Positions 1 to 11,654 of a stretch of DNA of 64,000 nucleotides are shown in pieces. The notes under the pieces are model-generated. The model was not told where the DNA came from, searched no databases, and saw only the letters and a program-made list of their open reading frames with translations. How positions within the stretch are numbered: the stretch's first letter is position 1; each line of letters opens with the position of its first letter. The translations under genes and the position numbers were made by a program. Source of the stretch: Cordia subcordata (Eukaryota > Streptophyta > Magnoliopsida > Boraginales > Cordiaceae); assembly GCA_028554755.1 (NCBI GenBank), contig JAPTOF010000009.1, positions 662,501 through 726,500 on the forward strand, in the 5' to 3' direction.

Positions 1-322
1 CACACAAGAGGCTATTCTCTCAAGAAAAGTCTCTTTAACTATAGGAAAGAAGACAAGAGAGTTGCATATTACAACACCCTTATAGTAAAATTTTTTTTGG
101 TGGCCTTGTTCGTGAGCAGGAATAAAGCTCATGACGGTTTAGCTTCATCAAAGGCCCCACTCTTTGAAAGGTTAGCTTTACATATTTTGCAAATACTAGT
201 TATGTTCTTAAGCATGTTCTCGTGTGTGCTATGTGGTTATTTTATTTTCCTAGCATGTTTTCTTGGTATTATTTTTGAAATATGGACTAGGATAGACCAC
301 ATGTAATATTATTGATCTTACA
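1..322 (+). repeat. Copia element A, 5' LTR (3' part only)
   Basis: Matches the last ~320 bp of the complete Copia LTRs at 36008-37903 and 45245-47143 (same family) and ends in the same ...GATC(C/T)TACA before a primer binding site. The left part lies outside the window. It is about as diverged from copy B as the rest of element A, so it is the older copy. Confidence 0.9.
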
Positions 323-324
323 AT

Positions 325-336
325 TGGCATCAGAGC
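325..336 (+). other. Primer binding site of Copia A (initiator tRNA-Met type)
   Basis: TGGCATCAGAGC lies two bases after the LTR end. The usual plant tRNA-iMet complementary site is TGGTATCAGAGC, as in copy B at 37906, so this copy has one change. Confidence 0.85.
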
Positions 337-1931
337 TTAGGCTCACACACAACATGCTTAGGCTATGCAAGAATATTGTATTTGCATAAATATGTTAGTC
401 ATCTTGTGAGTGGCAAGATTAGAAAATGTTGTGCTATATATACTTGTGTTTTTATGCTTGTATGTGCAGTTAATATAAAATCCCTTTGATGGTCGTATGT
501 CTGCATGATAGAGTTTCGTGTAAGGTCAACAAAGCTTGGCCATAGGCAATTTCATGTATAGATCTTTATGGTTATTGCTTGTAGCTTCATTTAAAAGAAG
601 CATAGGATGTTTTGATATCCTGGTAATGCTTCTTTTATGATTGTAAGCTTGTATTAACAATAGCAAAAATACATTATTGTTGTAATCTTCAAGAGACCAA
701 GGAGAGAAGCAAGGAAAAATAGCATACGGGAGCAATTATGTCTCAGCCGGTCAATCAGCTCCTCTTTTGTAGTCAACAGGCTATGGCAGAAATTGCAACA
801 AAGATTGCTATTTTATGCTTTCTAAATTGAAGATTGTAGGGAGCCATCAAAGAGAAATTCTAATGTTTTTTGGTGGATGTTTATAATGCATTGGTATATG
901 TTTTAACACATTTGCATAAGCATAAACATGATTACCACCTAGAATTATGCCCACTCATTAGGTTTTTAAAATTGGCCAATCCTATGTGTTAATTTCTCAG
1001 AGATAATTAAGTTCATTTAAATAAGATTGGCTTAGACAAGATAATTATAAGCAATTATGCCTAAAGATGCCATGCAATCTCATGACAAAAATGAAAAACT
1101 TAACTTGAGATTTACAATATGACAACCTAAGGGTCCATAAACCCATACTTAGGTAAATAATCTATTAAGGTATTACAAAATTTTAGTAATACAAAGGGGA
1201 TTCGCAAAAACCAAAGTATTTCACAAATCCAAAGTGTATTTAGATCTAAAATGAAAAGCAATATCACCAAAAATAGAGAAAACCCTTATGTTAAAATATT
1301 GCATGCGAGAGGGAACTGGAAATACCCCACGGCTTTCCATATTCGATTCACGCTATGGTAAATGTCATTAACTTCCCCATCGGAGGGTGACACTTTATCA
1401 AGATTTAGCAAGGTGAATTTAAAATGTTTATTCAAAAAGGGTGTTAATGAGTTTGGCCATCCTATCGGTGGAATTCTTCACTAAAGATCCTCTAATACAA
1501 CATTGATTAAAGTCACTACCTAATCGAAGGACTTAAATCAAGAATGTTATGCCGAATGAACATAAGGAATGGGTATACACTCAACTTAATGGTAGGTTCG
1601 GCTATCCTATCAATAGAGTTCACTACCGAATTTAAGAAGCCAAACAAAACAATGATTGAATTATTCAATTGGATCATATCCAGATAACTGTCAATTCAAA
1701 TAAGCGGTGGTGCTTAACTTAACGTTTATAAGTTCGGCCATCCCATCAGTGGAGTTCTTGTGAGGACGTTGAGAGACTATTACATCAAGTAGTTTAAGGG
1801 TTAATCCACTTAAAGGCAAATGATGTAAAAGTTCTTGTATGTTTTATTTCCAAAGATAGCATACATATTATGCATGCATCAATTCCATACTCATAAAATA
1901 ATTATGATTATATTATTATATATCTAGAAAA
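337..1931 (+). other. Copia A untranslated leader
   Basis: About 1.6 kb between the primer binding site and the gag start with no open frame of note. It aligns throughout with the leader of copy B (37918-41316, minus a solo LTR). Around 735-780 it has only a weak remnant (CAGCCGGTCAATCAGC) of the palindrome cluster that is strong in copy B. Its second half holds a spaced repeat listed separately. Confidence 0.8.
1453..1765 (+). repeat. Spaced leader repeat of Copia A, three copies
   Basis: A ~28-bp block built on TTCGGCCATCCCATCAGTGG recurs at about 1453, 1597 and 1732, i.e. every 135-145 bp. The same blocks occur in copy B near 39050, 40981 and 41118. They lie in the untranslated leader just before gag. 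Function unknown. Confidence 0.7.
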
Positions 1932-2769
1932 ATGTCTTTGTTCAGTCCACTAGCTACAATTCTCAAAGAGCACAAGCTCAGTGGACCGAATTTTGTGGAC
2001 TGGGAATGAAACATGGACATAGTACTCACTGCAGAAGAGTACAAGTATGTCCTAATAACACCTTGTCCTGTTGTGAGGGAAAACTCTTCTGAAGCCCTGA
2101 AAGATGCTAAGGAAAAATGGCAGAAGGCCAATAGTATGGCCAAGTGCTATATAATAGCTTCTATGTTAGATATTTTGCAGAGCAAGCATCATCATATGGA
2201 AACTGCAAAAGAAATCATGACCTCACTATCTCGTATGTTCATGACCTCACTATCTCATATGTTTGCCGATAAGAGTAGGCCCGCAAGGCAAGGTGCTCTT
2301 AGAGAAATTATGAATCAAAGGATGGTAGGAGGAGCATCTATCAAAGAGCATATGCTCAAAATGATGGATTATTTCAATATTGCCGAGATCCTAGGGGCAA
2401 ACATTGATGAACGGTCAAAGATAGACATGATTTTGGAGACTCTACCATTGTCTTACACCCAGTTCAAGCTTAATTATAATATGGGCAAGATGAACATGGA
2501 TATGATAGAATTAATGAAAAAGCTCCTAGCTGCAGAAGCCATAATGAAAAATAAGGGCCATATAAACATAGTTCAAGCATCCACTTCTAGACTTAACCTA
2601 AAAAAGGAAAAAGTTCAAAGGAAAGGGGAAGCAAAAACGTGGTTGAGGGAAAAAGAAGAAAAATGGCGAACAGCCTAAACAATTAACAGGTGAAAAGGGC
2701 AAATGCTTTAATTGTGGCCAGAAAGGGCATTGGAAAAGGGATTGCCCGAACTACCTAGCACAAGGCTAG
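1932..2769 (+). pseudogene. gag: Copia A gag (broken)
   Basis: Capsid/nucleocapsid polyprotein of a Ty1/copia element of the plant Tork/Angela kind (lineage inferred). The start ATG at 1932 is followed by the conserved opening also seen in copy B at 41317. The capsid part reads in one frame to about 2678, but a TGA interrupts it near residue 26 and an in-frame repeat of a short segment lies near 2220-2260. The nucleocapsid zinc knuckle (CX2CX4HX4C, 2704-2745) sits in the next frame, so there is a frameshift near 2660-2690. The frame closes at TAG 2767-2769. In life it would form the virus-like particle that packages the element's RNA. This copy cannot make it. Confidence 0.88.
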
Positions 2770-5700
2770 ATAGGTACATCTCTTTTGTTCTACATTGAAA
2801 CCTCTTTAATGGTTGATTCTACTGATTCTTGGATTGTGAACTCTGGAGCCACTAACAATATTTCAGGAAATGAAGGAACTAGCTAAAGGGGAATTTACTC
2901 TAAGGATAGGCAATGGAGCAAAAGTATGGGCTACTGCAGTGGGAGGAATGTGCTTCAATTTTCCATGTAGTAGAAAATTATTTTTGAAGAATGTTTATTA
3001 TGTTCTGGATGTACGTAAAAACCTTATCTCTATTTCACAATTAATATTAGATGATTTTTGCATTAATTTCCATTCTAATGTTGACATCAGTAGAGATGGA
3101 AATATCATCTGTTCTGTTAGCATGAATGATGACTTGTTCTATATAAAACCTATTACAAATTTACTGCATAATGTAGAACAAACTAATTCCAGGAAAAGAA
3201 AGGTTTCTTCGGCTAATGATACTCATCTTTGGCATCTACGATTAGAACATATTAGTCTAAAGCGAATCCGGAGATTAGTCGAGGATTGGAATCTTAGCTC
3301 ACTAGATCTCGAAGATCTATCTCCGTGTGAATCTTTTCTCAAAGGAAAGATGACCAAACAGTAATTTTCTTCTTGAAAAGAAAGGGCCAAAGAAGTATTC
3401 GAATTGGTTCATACCGATGTGTGTGGTCCTATGAGCAAACCAGCACGAGGAGATTATGAGTATTTCATTACCTTTACTGATGATTACTCTAGGTATGGAT
3501 ATGTATATCTGATGCAATGCAAGCTGAATCCTTTGAGAAATTCAAAGAGTTCAAGGCTAAAACGGAGCAAAAATTAGATAAACGTATCAAAGCCCTTGGG
3601 TCTGATCGAAGTGGCGAATACCTCGTGGGTGAGTTAAGAGACTATCTTACACAAGAAGGGATTGTGTCTCAATTGACTGCATCAGGTACTCCCCAGCAAA
3701 ATGGTATAGCAGAGAGAAGAAATTGCACCTTATTAGATATGGCTAGGTCAATGATGAGTCATGCATCATTACCTTTATCTTTTTGGGGGTATGCCCTTAA
3801 GATAGCAGCATACATCTTGAACTTGGTACCATACCATCTAAATCAGTAACTGGGACACCGCAAGAAATGTGGATCGGGCATAAGCCTAGTTTAAATCATC
3901 TCCACATTTAGGGTTGTTCAGCTTATGTACTTAATAGTAATGCTTCAAATTTGGAACCAAGATCTGAGTTGTGCTATTTTATTAGGTTTCTTAAAGGAAT
4001 AAGAGGTGGGATCTTTTATAATCCTGAGGAGCAAAAGGTGTTTATAAGCACCCATGCTAGATAATTAGAGAATGGTGTAATGATCCACAAAACACTAGAT
4101 TCTGAAGTTGTTCTGGAAGAGATTTAACAAGAATATTCAGTAACACCTGTGGTAATTGTAAATGAAAAGGAACAACATATTACACCTAATATATTAGAGC
4201 CTCGTCATAGTGGGAAGATATCCAGGCCTCCTGATAGATACTATGAAGAGTCCTTTCAGACTTTTTTAGAGAATCATGTGATGGATCCCACAAGTTATGA
4301 TGAAGCAGTTTCTGACATAGATGTTGACCAATGGCATAAGGCAATGGATTCAGAGTTAGAATCTATGTATTCTAACAAAGTCTGGGGTCTTGTAATTGCA
4401 CCTGAAGGGGTAAAACCTATAGGGTGCAAATGGGTCTACAAGAGGAAAAGAGGAGTTGATGGAAAAGTTGAAACCTTTACGGCTAGGTTGGTGGTGAAAG
4501 GTTATACTCAGAAAGAAGGGATCGAGTATGAGGAAACTTTCTGATCAGTAGCCATGCTTAAATCCATCAGAACACTTCTTTCCATCGCATGTCATTATGA
4601 CTATGAGATATGACAAATGGACATCAAGACAGCTTTTCTTAATGGAAAGCTTGACGAGACTATTTACATGACACAGCCAGATAGATATGTTGCCAAAGGC
4701 CAGGAACATATGGGTTGTAAGTTAAAACCTTCCATTTATGGATTAAAGTAGGCATCTAGAGCATGGAACATCAAATTTGATCATGCAATTAAATCTTATG
4801 GTTCGGATCAAAATATTAATGAACCTTGCTTGTATAAGAGGCGTAATGGAATGTTGTAGCTTTTTTGGTTCTATTGGTGGATGATATCCTACTTATTGGA
4901 AATGATGTAGGGATGCTGTCATCCATCAAGGTTTGGCTATCTACTCAATTTCAAATGAAAGATTTAGGAGAAGCTAGTTATGTTCTAGGAATCAAGCTTA
5001 TGCGAGATCGTAAGAATAGAAGGCTAGCCCTATCTCAAGCTTCATTTATTGAGAAGATATTGGTCAGGTTTAACATGCAAAACTCTAAGAAGGCCTCATT
5101 ACCTTCTAGACATGGAGTTTATCTATCTCGAGATCAATGTCCTAAAACACCTGAGGAGATAGAGAGCATGAAACAAGTTTCTTATGCCTCAGTGGTTAAA
5201 AGCCTCATGTATCCCGTGTTATGTACTAGGCCAGATATCTATTTTGCTATTGGCATGGTTAGTAGATATCAATCAAACCCTGGACCAGCACATTGGGTCG
5301 CGGTTAAGAATATATTCAAGTTCCTGCAAGGGACTAAGGATTATGTGCTGGAATACCGTGCAGGTAATCTAACGCCATTAGCCTATACAATCTCAGATTT
5401 CCAGTTCGACAGAGATTCTAGGAAGTCTACTTCTAGATATGTTTTCACTTAGTCAGGATGAGTTATTTCACGGAGAAGTGTGAAGCAAAATTATATTACT
5501 AACTCTACCATGGAGGCCGAGTATGTAGTAGCATTTGAGGCTGCGAAAGAGGCAGTTTGCTAAGAAAGTTCCTTTTAGACCTAGAGGTTGTGCTGGCAAT
5601 TCACAGACCGATAACATTGTATTGCGATAATAACGGTGTTGTTTCACAGTGTAAGGAGCCTAGGAATCACAAAAAGGGTAAACACAATGAACGAAAATAT

Positions 5701-5859
5701 CATTTGATCTGTGAGTTTATCCAGATAGGAGATGTTATAGCTGAAAAGATAGCTTCAGCGAAAAACCTGGTAGACCTATTTACAAAGACTCTTCTAGAGA
5801 AAATGTTTACCACACATTTGGAGTCTATGCTTATTAGGTTGTGTAGAAGTGATCTTTAG
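2770..5859 (+). pseudogene. pol: Copia A pol: protease, integrase, RT, RNase H (broken)
   Basis: Domain order is that of Ty1/copia. The protease motif near 2836 reads NSGAT where copy B has DSGAT, so the catalytic Asp is lost, and ~20 bp are missing just after it. The GAG-pre-integrase domain is at 2870-3364. The integrase core is around 3400-3850 with the glutamate in NGIAERRN. A long variable linker follows, then RT from about 4400. The RT catalytic box at 4874-4885 reads LVDD instead of YVDD. RNase H remains run from about 5370 to 5859. Stops or frameshifts occur near 3361, 3505, 3847, 4063, 4126, 4543, 4610, 4750, 5450 and 5560. Order IN before RT establishes copia rather than gypsy. Confidence 0.9.
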
Positions 5860-5873
5860 TGCAAATGGGAGAT
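5860..5873 (+). other. Polypurine tract of Copia A
   Basis: GCAAATGGGAGAT directly precedes the LTR start TGTTAGGATT. The same tract (GCAAGTGGGAGAT) precedes the LTRs at 8714 and 45245. It primes plus-strand DNA synthesis in this superfamily. Confidence 0.8.
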
Positions 5874-6792
5874 TGTTAGGATTAGTATGCCCTAAAGCTC
5901 ACTTGTATGTAACATTTTGGATGTTAAATAATGTATAATCATTTTGTTAAATGGCATTATAAGTTCCTTACATATTATCTCTAGTATGTTTTATTTATGT
6001 ATGTATAAAGATCCCTTGACTTGAACTAATGACTTGGGTACGTAGTGAGACTGGACGCACAGTAGGTCCAAGTCTAGATTTAGTCACTTCATAAATTGAG
6101 TCTGTAACAGAATGGTAGTGTTGGGCACTCGACCGGGATATGGTTATATTGAGCAAGTCTCCTCGTTAAGGGTGATCTTCCTAGGTCATTGGAGGACTTT
6201 CCAAAATTGTGTCAATAGTACGTGTGTCACGTATTTGACAGGACCATTGTGAGTATGTTTTCTAGAGACATACTATCAAAGAAAGAAAACAAGATACTCA
6301 CAACTACTAAATGATCATTGCTCTTAATCTTGAGCATATATGGATGAACTAATGAAGTTAGGGTTTGGCACTTTGATTTGCTATAGGTGAGATCTTACTT
6401 TATTAGGATCAACAGCCATGTGCATTAAGTGCTAAGTTCTAATTAATTGGAACATGCATATGCAATATAGAATCTATGTGCCCCCTTTGGGATTGTCCAT
6501 ATTTATCGTCCAGATCTAGATCTAGTGATACTATATTTATGGGTGTATAGGTCATATGGCTTGATGGTCGCTTCAAAGATCAAGAGATTCCATGACCAAA
6601 GATGGTTGGCAATAGGACAAAGGACCTAAAAGAAAAGATGCAGCTAAGTAGGTGATAGTATACAGGCCAAAGGATCGGCCTTAGTTGTGAGTATACATAG
6701 AGGGGTGTTATGATTGGTTATTTAGTAGGTCAAAGACAAAGTTCAAATTCTTTTGTGATAAGCTTTTGGGTAATAACAATTATTCTTGGAGT
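5874..6792 (+). repeat. Copia A middle LTR, 3' truncated
   Basis: Starts TGTTAGGATTAGTATGCCC and follows the family LTR for ~920 bp, then stops at ...TTATTCTTGGAGT. The next bases belong to the GAG-pre-integrase part of pol. About half of the normal ~1.9 kb LTR is therefore missing, including its TATA region and 3' end. The overlap AGT at the join is shared by both parents. Confidence 0.88.
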
Positions 6793-8713
6793 ATGGGTTG
6801 CTGCAGTGGGAGAAATGTGCTTCAATTTTCCATGTAATAGGAAGTTATTTTTTAGCAATGTTTATTATGTTCCGGATATACATAAAAACCTTATCTCTTT
6901 TTTGCAATTAATATTAGACAGTTTCTGCATTAATTTCCATTCTGGTGTTGATATCAGTAAGGATGGAAATATTATCTGCTCCAGTAGCATGCATGATAAC
7001 TTGTTCTATATGAAACCTCTTCCAATTCACTGCATAATGTAGAACGAACTAATTCCTAGAAAAGAAGGATTTCTTCGACCAATGATACTTATCTTTGGCA
7101 TCTACACTTAGAACATATTAGTCTAAAATGAATTCGGAGATTAGTCAAGGATGGGCATCTTAGCTTATTAGATCTCGAAGATCTACCTCCGTGTGAATCT
7201 TGCCTCAAAGGAAAGATGACCAAACGGTCATTTTGTTCTAGAGGAGAAAAGGCCAAAGAAGTATTGGAATTGGTTCATACTGATGTGTATGGTCCATGAG
7301 CAAACCAGCGTAAGAAGGTTACGAGAATTTCATTACCTTTACTGATGATTACTCTAGGTATGGATATGTATGTATGATGCGACACAAGCTGAATCCTTTG
7401 AGAAATTTAAAGAGTTCAAGGCTGAAGCAGAGTGGAAATTAGATAAACGTATCAAAGCCCTTTAGTCTAATCAAAGTAGTGAATACCTCTTGGGTGAGTT
7501 CAAAGATTATCTTACACAAGAAAGGATTGTGTCTCAATTGATTGCATTAAGGACTCCCCAGCAAAAAGGTATAGCAGAGAGAAAAAATTGTACCCTATTA
7601 GATATGGTTAGGTCAACGATGAGTCAAGCATTGTTACCTTTATCTTTTTGGGTATGCCCTTGAGACAGTAGCATACATCTTGAACTTGGTACCATCTAAA
7701 TCGGTACCTGGGACACCACAAGAAATGTGGACCAAGCAGAAGCCTAGTTTAAGTCATCTTCATGTTTGGGGTTGTCCAACTTATTACTTAATAGTAATGA
7801 TTCAAAGTTGGAACCAAGATTTGAGTTGTGCTATTTTATTGCACATCCTAAGGGAACTAGAGGTAGGATCTTTTATAATCCTATGGAGCAAAAGGTTTTT
7901 AAAAGCACCCATGCTAGATACTTAAAGAATGGTGTAATGATCCAAAAAATACCAGATTCTAAAGTTGTTCTAGACGAGATTTCACAAGAATCTCTAGTAA
8001 CACTTGTGGTAACTGTAAATAAAAAGGAATAGCATATTACACTTAATATATCGGAGCCTTCTTGTAGTGGGAGGATATCCAGGCCTCTTGATAGATACTA
8101 TGGAGAGTCTTTTCAGACTTCTTTAAAGGATCAGGTGGTGGATCCCACAAGTTATGATGAAGTAGTTTCCGACATAAATGCCGACCAATGGCATAAGGCA
8201 ATGGATTCAGAGTTAGAATCTATGTATTCTAACAAAGCCTGAGATCTTGTAATTGCACCTGAAGGGGTAAAACCTTTATGGTGCAAATGGGTCTACAAGA
8301 GGAAAAGAGGAGTTGATGGAAAAGTTGAAACCTCTAGGTTGGTGGCGAAAGGTTATACTTAGAAAGAAGGGATCAAGTATGAGGAAACTTTCTGGCCAGT
8401 AGCCATGCTTAAATCCATCAGGACACTTCTTGCCATTGCATGTCATTATGACTACAAGATATGGCAAATGGACATCAAGACAGCTTTTCTTAATGGATAG
8501 CTTGACGAGACCATTTACATGACACAACTAGATGGATATGTTACCAAAGGCCAGGAACATATGGTTTGTAAGTTAAAAAATTCCATTTATGGATTAAAGC
8601 AGACATCTAGAGCATTGAACATCAAATTTGATTATGCAATTAAATCTTATGGTTCTGATCAAAATATTGAGAAACCTTGTGTGTATAAGAGATCTTTAGT
8701 GCAAGTGGGAGAT
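6793..8713 (+). pseudogene. pol: Second Copia A internal fragment (partial pol)
   Basis: Begins inside GAG-pre-integrase (compare 2930), passes through integrase and the first half of RT, then at 8690-8692 jumps from the RT segment before YVDD straight to the last bases of pol and the polypurine tract (8702-8713). About 1 kb carrying the RT active site and RNase H is missing. Gag, protease and primer binding site are also absent. Several stops and frameshifts occur (e.g. 7040, 7300, 7463, 8240, 8360, 8498). Close to the first internal region but with its own mutations, so it is a separate copy and not an assembly duplicate. Confidence 0.87.
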
Positions 8714-9840
8714 TGTTAGGATTAATATGCCCTAAAGCTCACTTGTATGTAACTTTTTGGATGTTAAACAATGTACAATCATTTTGTTAAATGGTATTAT
8801 GAGTTTCTTACATATTATCTTGGGTATGTTTTATTTATGTATGTATAAAGGTCCTTTGACATGAACTAATGACTTGGGTACGCAATGAGGCTGGACGCAC
8901 AGTAGGTCCAAGTCTAGATTTAGTCACCTCATAAATTGAGTCCGTTACCAAATTGGCAGTGTTGGGCACTCTACTAGGATAAGGTTATATCGAGCAAGTC
9001 TCTTCGTTGGGGGTGATCTAACTAGGTCATTGGAGGACTTTCCAGATTTGTCTAAATAGTACGTATGTCACGTATTTGACAGGACCATTGTGAGCATGTT
9101 TTCTAGAGACGTACTATCAAAGAAAGAAAACAAGATACTTACTGCTACTAAATGATCATTGCTCTTAATCTTAAGCATATATGGATGAACTAATGAAGTT
9201 AGGGTTTGGCACTTTGATTCGCTGTGGGTGAGATCTTACTTTATTAGGATCCACAACCATGTGCATTGAGTGTTAAGTTCTAATTAATTGGAACATGCAT
9301 ATGCAATATGGAATCTATGTGCCCCCTTTGGGATTGTCCATATTTACCATCCGAATCTAAATCTAGTTCTACTACCTTTATGGGTGTATAGGTCATATGG
9401 CTTGATGGTCGCTCCCAAGATCAAGAGATTCCATGACAAAAGATGGTTGACAATCGGACAAAAGACCTAAAAGAAAAGATGCAACTAAGGAGGTGATAGT
9501 ATATAGGCCAAAGGACCAGCCTTAGTTATGGGTATACAAAGAGGGGCATTATGATTGGTTATTTAGTAGGTCAAAGACAAAGTTCACATTCTTTTGTGAT
9601 AAGCTTTTGCGTAGTAGCAAATATTCTAGGAGTGCAACTTTGATCTTATGGTGGAACAGATCGGAGTTAAAAATAATTATTATGTCCCCTAGATCGGGCA
9701 AGGACATTTTTTGTTATTTGGGGAAGCCAAGGTTAATGGTGTCTTCTTGGTCCTTTCCTTAGTTGAAATGACTTTGAGAGAGTAATCTTGAAACTACAAA
9801 TTCCATATTGTGGTAATAGCCTTATTGGGCCAAAGCTTGG
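8714..9840 (+). repeat. Copia A last LTR, left part
   Basis: First 1127 bp of a family LTR (TGTTAGGATTAATATGCCC...). It is cut at 9840 by insertion of element C; 9836-9840 (CTTGG) is the target duplication. Continues at 16543. Confidence 0.9.
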
Positions 9841-10125
9841 TGATATATGTCATTTGTGCGTGTTTGCATCTAGTTTTTGCATGCACATTTAAGGGTGTTT
9901 AGAGTATAATTGAGTGCACTTAGTATAAAGTTTATGCATATTTGTTAATATTTGTACATAATGTATTTAGATGCTTAAATACTATACTAAGTGTTATATT
10001 TCATGTTTTAGGAGTGTTTTGGAAGGGTTCAAGCTTATGCGAGGAAGAAATGAGCTAACAGATGAAGACCGGAAGAAAAGGAATAAAGAAGAGATCATTC
10101 TGATCCAGCTGGTCAACTTAGAAGA

Positions 10126-10311
10126 AGAGCCGATAGACCGTCTAGGTCGACCGGCCGCTCCAGAGAATAAAGAATTTAAGCCGGTTGAGTTCCTCAAAGA
10201 GCCGGTCGACCGGCCATTTCAAAGAGCATCATGATTTAAGCCGATCGAGTAAGAAAGAAGGGCCGATCGACCGACTAGGTCGACCGACTGTGTGCTGAAG
10301 TTGTTTATAAA
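10126..10311 (+). promoter_or_regulatory. Element C 5' LTR promoter: palindrome cluster plus TATA box
   Basis: Degenerate copies of GTCGACCGG lie at 10145-10156, 10201-10214 (perfect GCCGGTCGACCGGC), about 10236-10250 and 10262-10290. TATAAA follows at 10306-10311. The same order, cluster then TATA, recurs in all the C, E, F and G LTRs here. The role as an upstream activating region is inferred from position. Confidence 0.6.
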
Positions 10312-10812
10312 TTACTCGTTTCAGCTCATTTCCAGGGGAGAAACTTTTATTTCTTAAATCCTAATAAACCTTAACCCTTTACCCACTTCACCAAACACCC
10401 TAAACCACCATCTAAACCCTATACCAAGCTAGGATTGAAGGATTCAATAAAGATTTGAAGGATTTGTACGAATTTGGAAGCAAGAATTTAGGGAAGTTCT
10501 TCTTGTTCTTTCTCTATTTCTTGTAAATATGTTGCTAGATTAGGCTAGATTTAGGGTTGATTGTTGTTATATATTAGATTAGGGCTTTGAATAATAGATT
10601 TGTGTAGATCTTTGGCTCTTAATACATGTTTGTTTACATAAATATATGGCATGATTCAATATGTCTATGTGTTAATAATCAAACATGTCTATGTGTTTGT
10701 TAAAATGCCTAAGTGAATATGCATGTGTTATTTGTGCTTCAAATGCTCTTATCTACTTATATGGGTGATGTGATTATGCTTAATCTCATGGCTTTGCTTA
10801 GTAGAGTAGGCT

Positions 10813-11073
10813 TTAGCTTTAAATCCAGCTAATAGGTTACATGCTATGCTTAGTCGAGTTTAGGTGCTAGTTCTTGGCTTTAAATCCAGCCAAGCGGATA
10901 AGTTAACCTAGACTAGAAAATCCCTCACCCACGTTAGTGTTGGTTAATCGAGCCTTAATGTCACGTAGTGTTAAGGTCCTAGTCTTTGGCTTCAAATCCA
11001 GCCAAGAGGATAAGTTCTAAGCACGGATTGTGTAGGCTAAAAGGGATTAGCCCTTAGCTTTAAATCCAGCTAA
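10813..11073 (+). repeat. Hairpin array in element C 5' LTR (four units)
   Basis: Four 20-nt inverted repeats: 10813-10832 and 11054-11073 have arms TTAGCT/AGCTAA; 10874-10893 and 10986-11005 have arms TTGGCT/AGCCAA. The loop is TTAAATCC, or TCAAATCC at 10986. Arm changes are matched on both sides. Confidence 0.8.
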
Positions 11074-11472
11074 TGGGTTAAACCACTAGTATTGGTTAAA
11101 AGAGCCCCCGATCAACATAACGGCAATAGAAGTCCCGAGCCTTCGATAAACCTTATTCATTATCACAGCCCAAGTCTTGTTGCAATGCAATCGCCCTAGG
11201 TCGCCTTCTTCTTTATTAGTGTTTCCTTCCTTAGTTTGGCTCTTTTAAGTTCCTCCATAGATTAGTTTTTATTTTCCTTTTTCTGAGCTCCCTTCCATCC
11301 TAAAGTAAGCACACACACACGCATGTAGCTAGTTTAAGGCACCCGAGCACATAGAGACTAAACTAAGGTAGCCTCTCTGTGGATTTGACCCCGCACTTAT
11401 ACACACTATACTACACACGTCCCGTGCACTTGCGGGCTATTTAGGCTTGTGCTCAAATAGCGTATCAAGTTT

Positions 11473-11489
11473 TTGCGCCGTTGCCAGGG
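11473..11489 (+). other. Element C primer binding site (tRNA-Asp type)
   Basis: TTGCGCCGTTGCCAGGG starts a few bases after the LTR end. It matches the complement of the 3' end of plant tRNA-Asp (TGGCGCCGTTGCCGGGG) with a one-base loss and one mismatch. This primer is usual in Athila/Tat-type Ty3/gypsy elements. Confidence 0.75.
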
Positions 11490-11578
11490 AAGCACAGTAT
11501 TGGTTCTTTGTGTGCTTTTGTGTTTGCGATTGGTTGCTTACATGTGCCCTATCTTTACTTGCTTGCCATTTTTTTTGA

Positions 11579-11598
11579 ATATATATATATATATATAT
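11579..11598 (+). repeat. (AT)n microsatellite
   Basis: Uninterrupted AT dinucleotides of about 20 bp between the primer binding site and the ORF of element C. Confidence 0.9.
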
Positions 11599-11654
11599 TA
11601 AAGAAATAAAAAAAAAATTGATTATGAAGAGGTTTTACTTGTGATTCATTGAAT

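Larger units (their letters stand above)
9841..11467 (+). repeat. Element C 5' LTR (1627 bp)
   Basis: TGATATATGTC ... GCGTATCA. It is ~200 bp longer than the 3' LTR, mainly because the 3' copy lacks one hairpin unit (between 10894 and 11005) and some palindrome sequence. Conserved 3' end with the LTRs of D/E: ...GGGCTATTTAGGCTTG then AAATAGCGTATCA. Confidence 0.92.

Noticed and set aside
10813..11073. CRISPR-like array (repeated palindromic 20-mers)
   Set aside because: Spacing is irregular (about 40-110 bp), only three or four units occur, the units vary, and they lie in a plant LTR with no cas genes.
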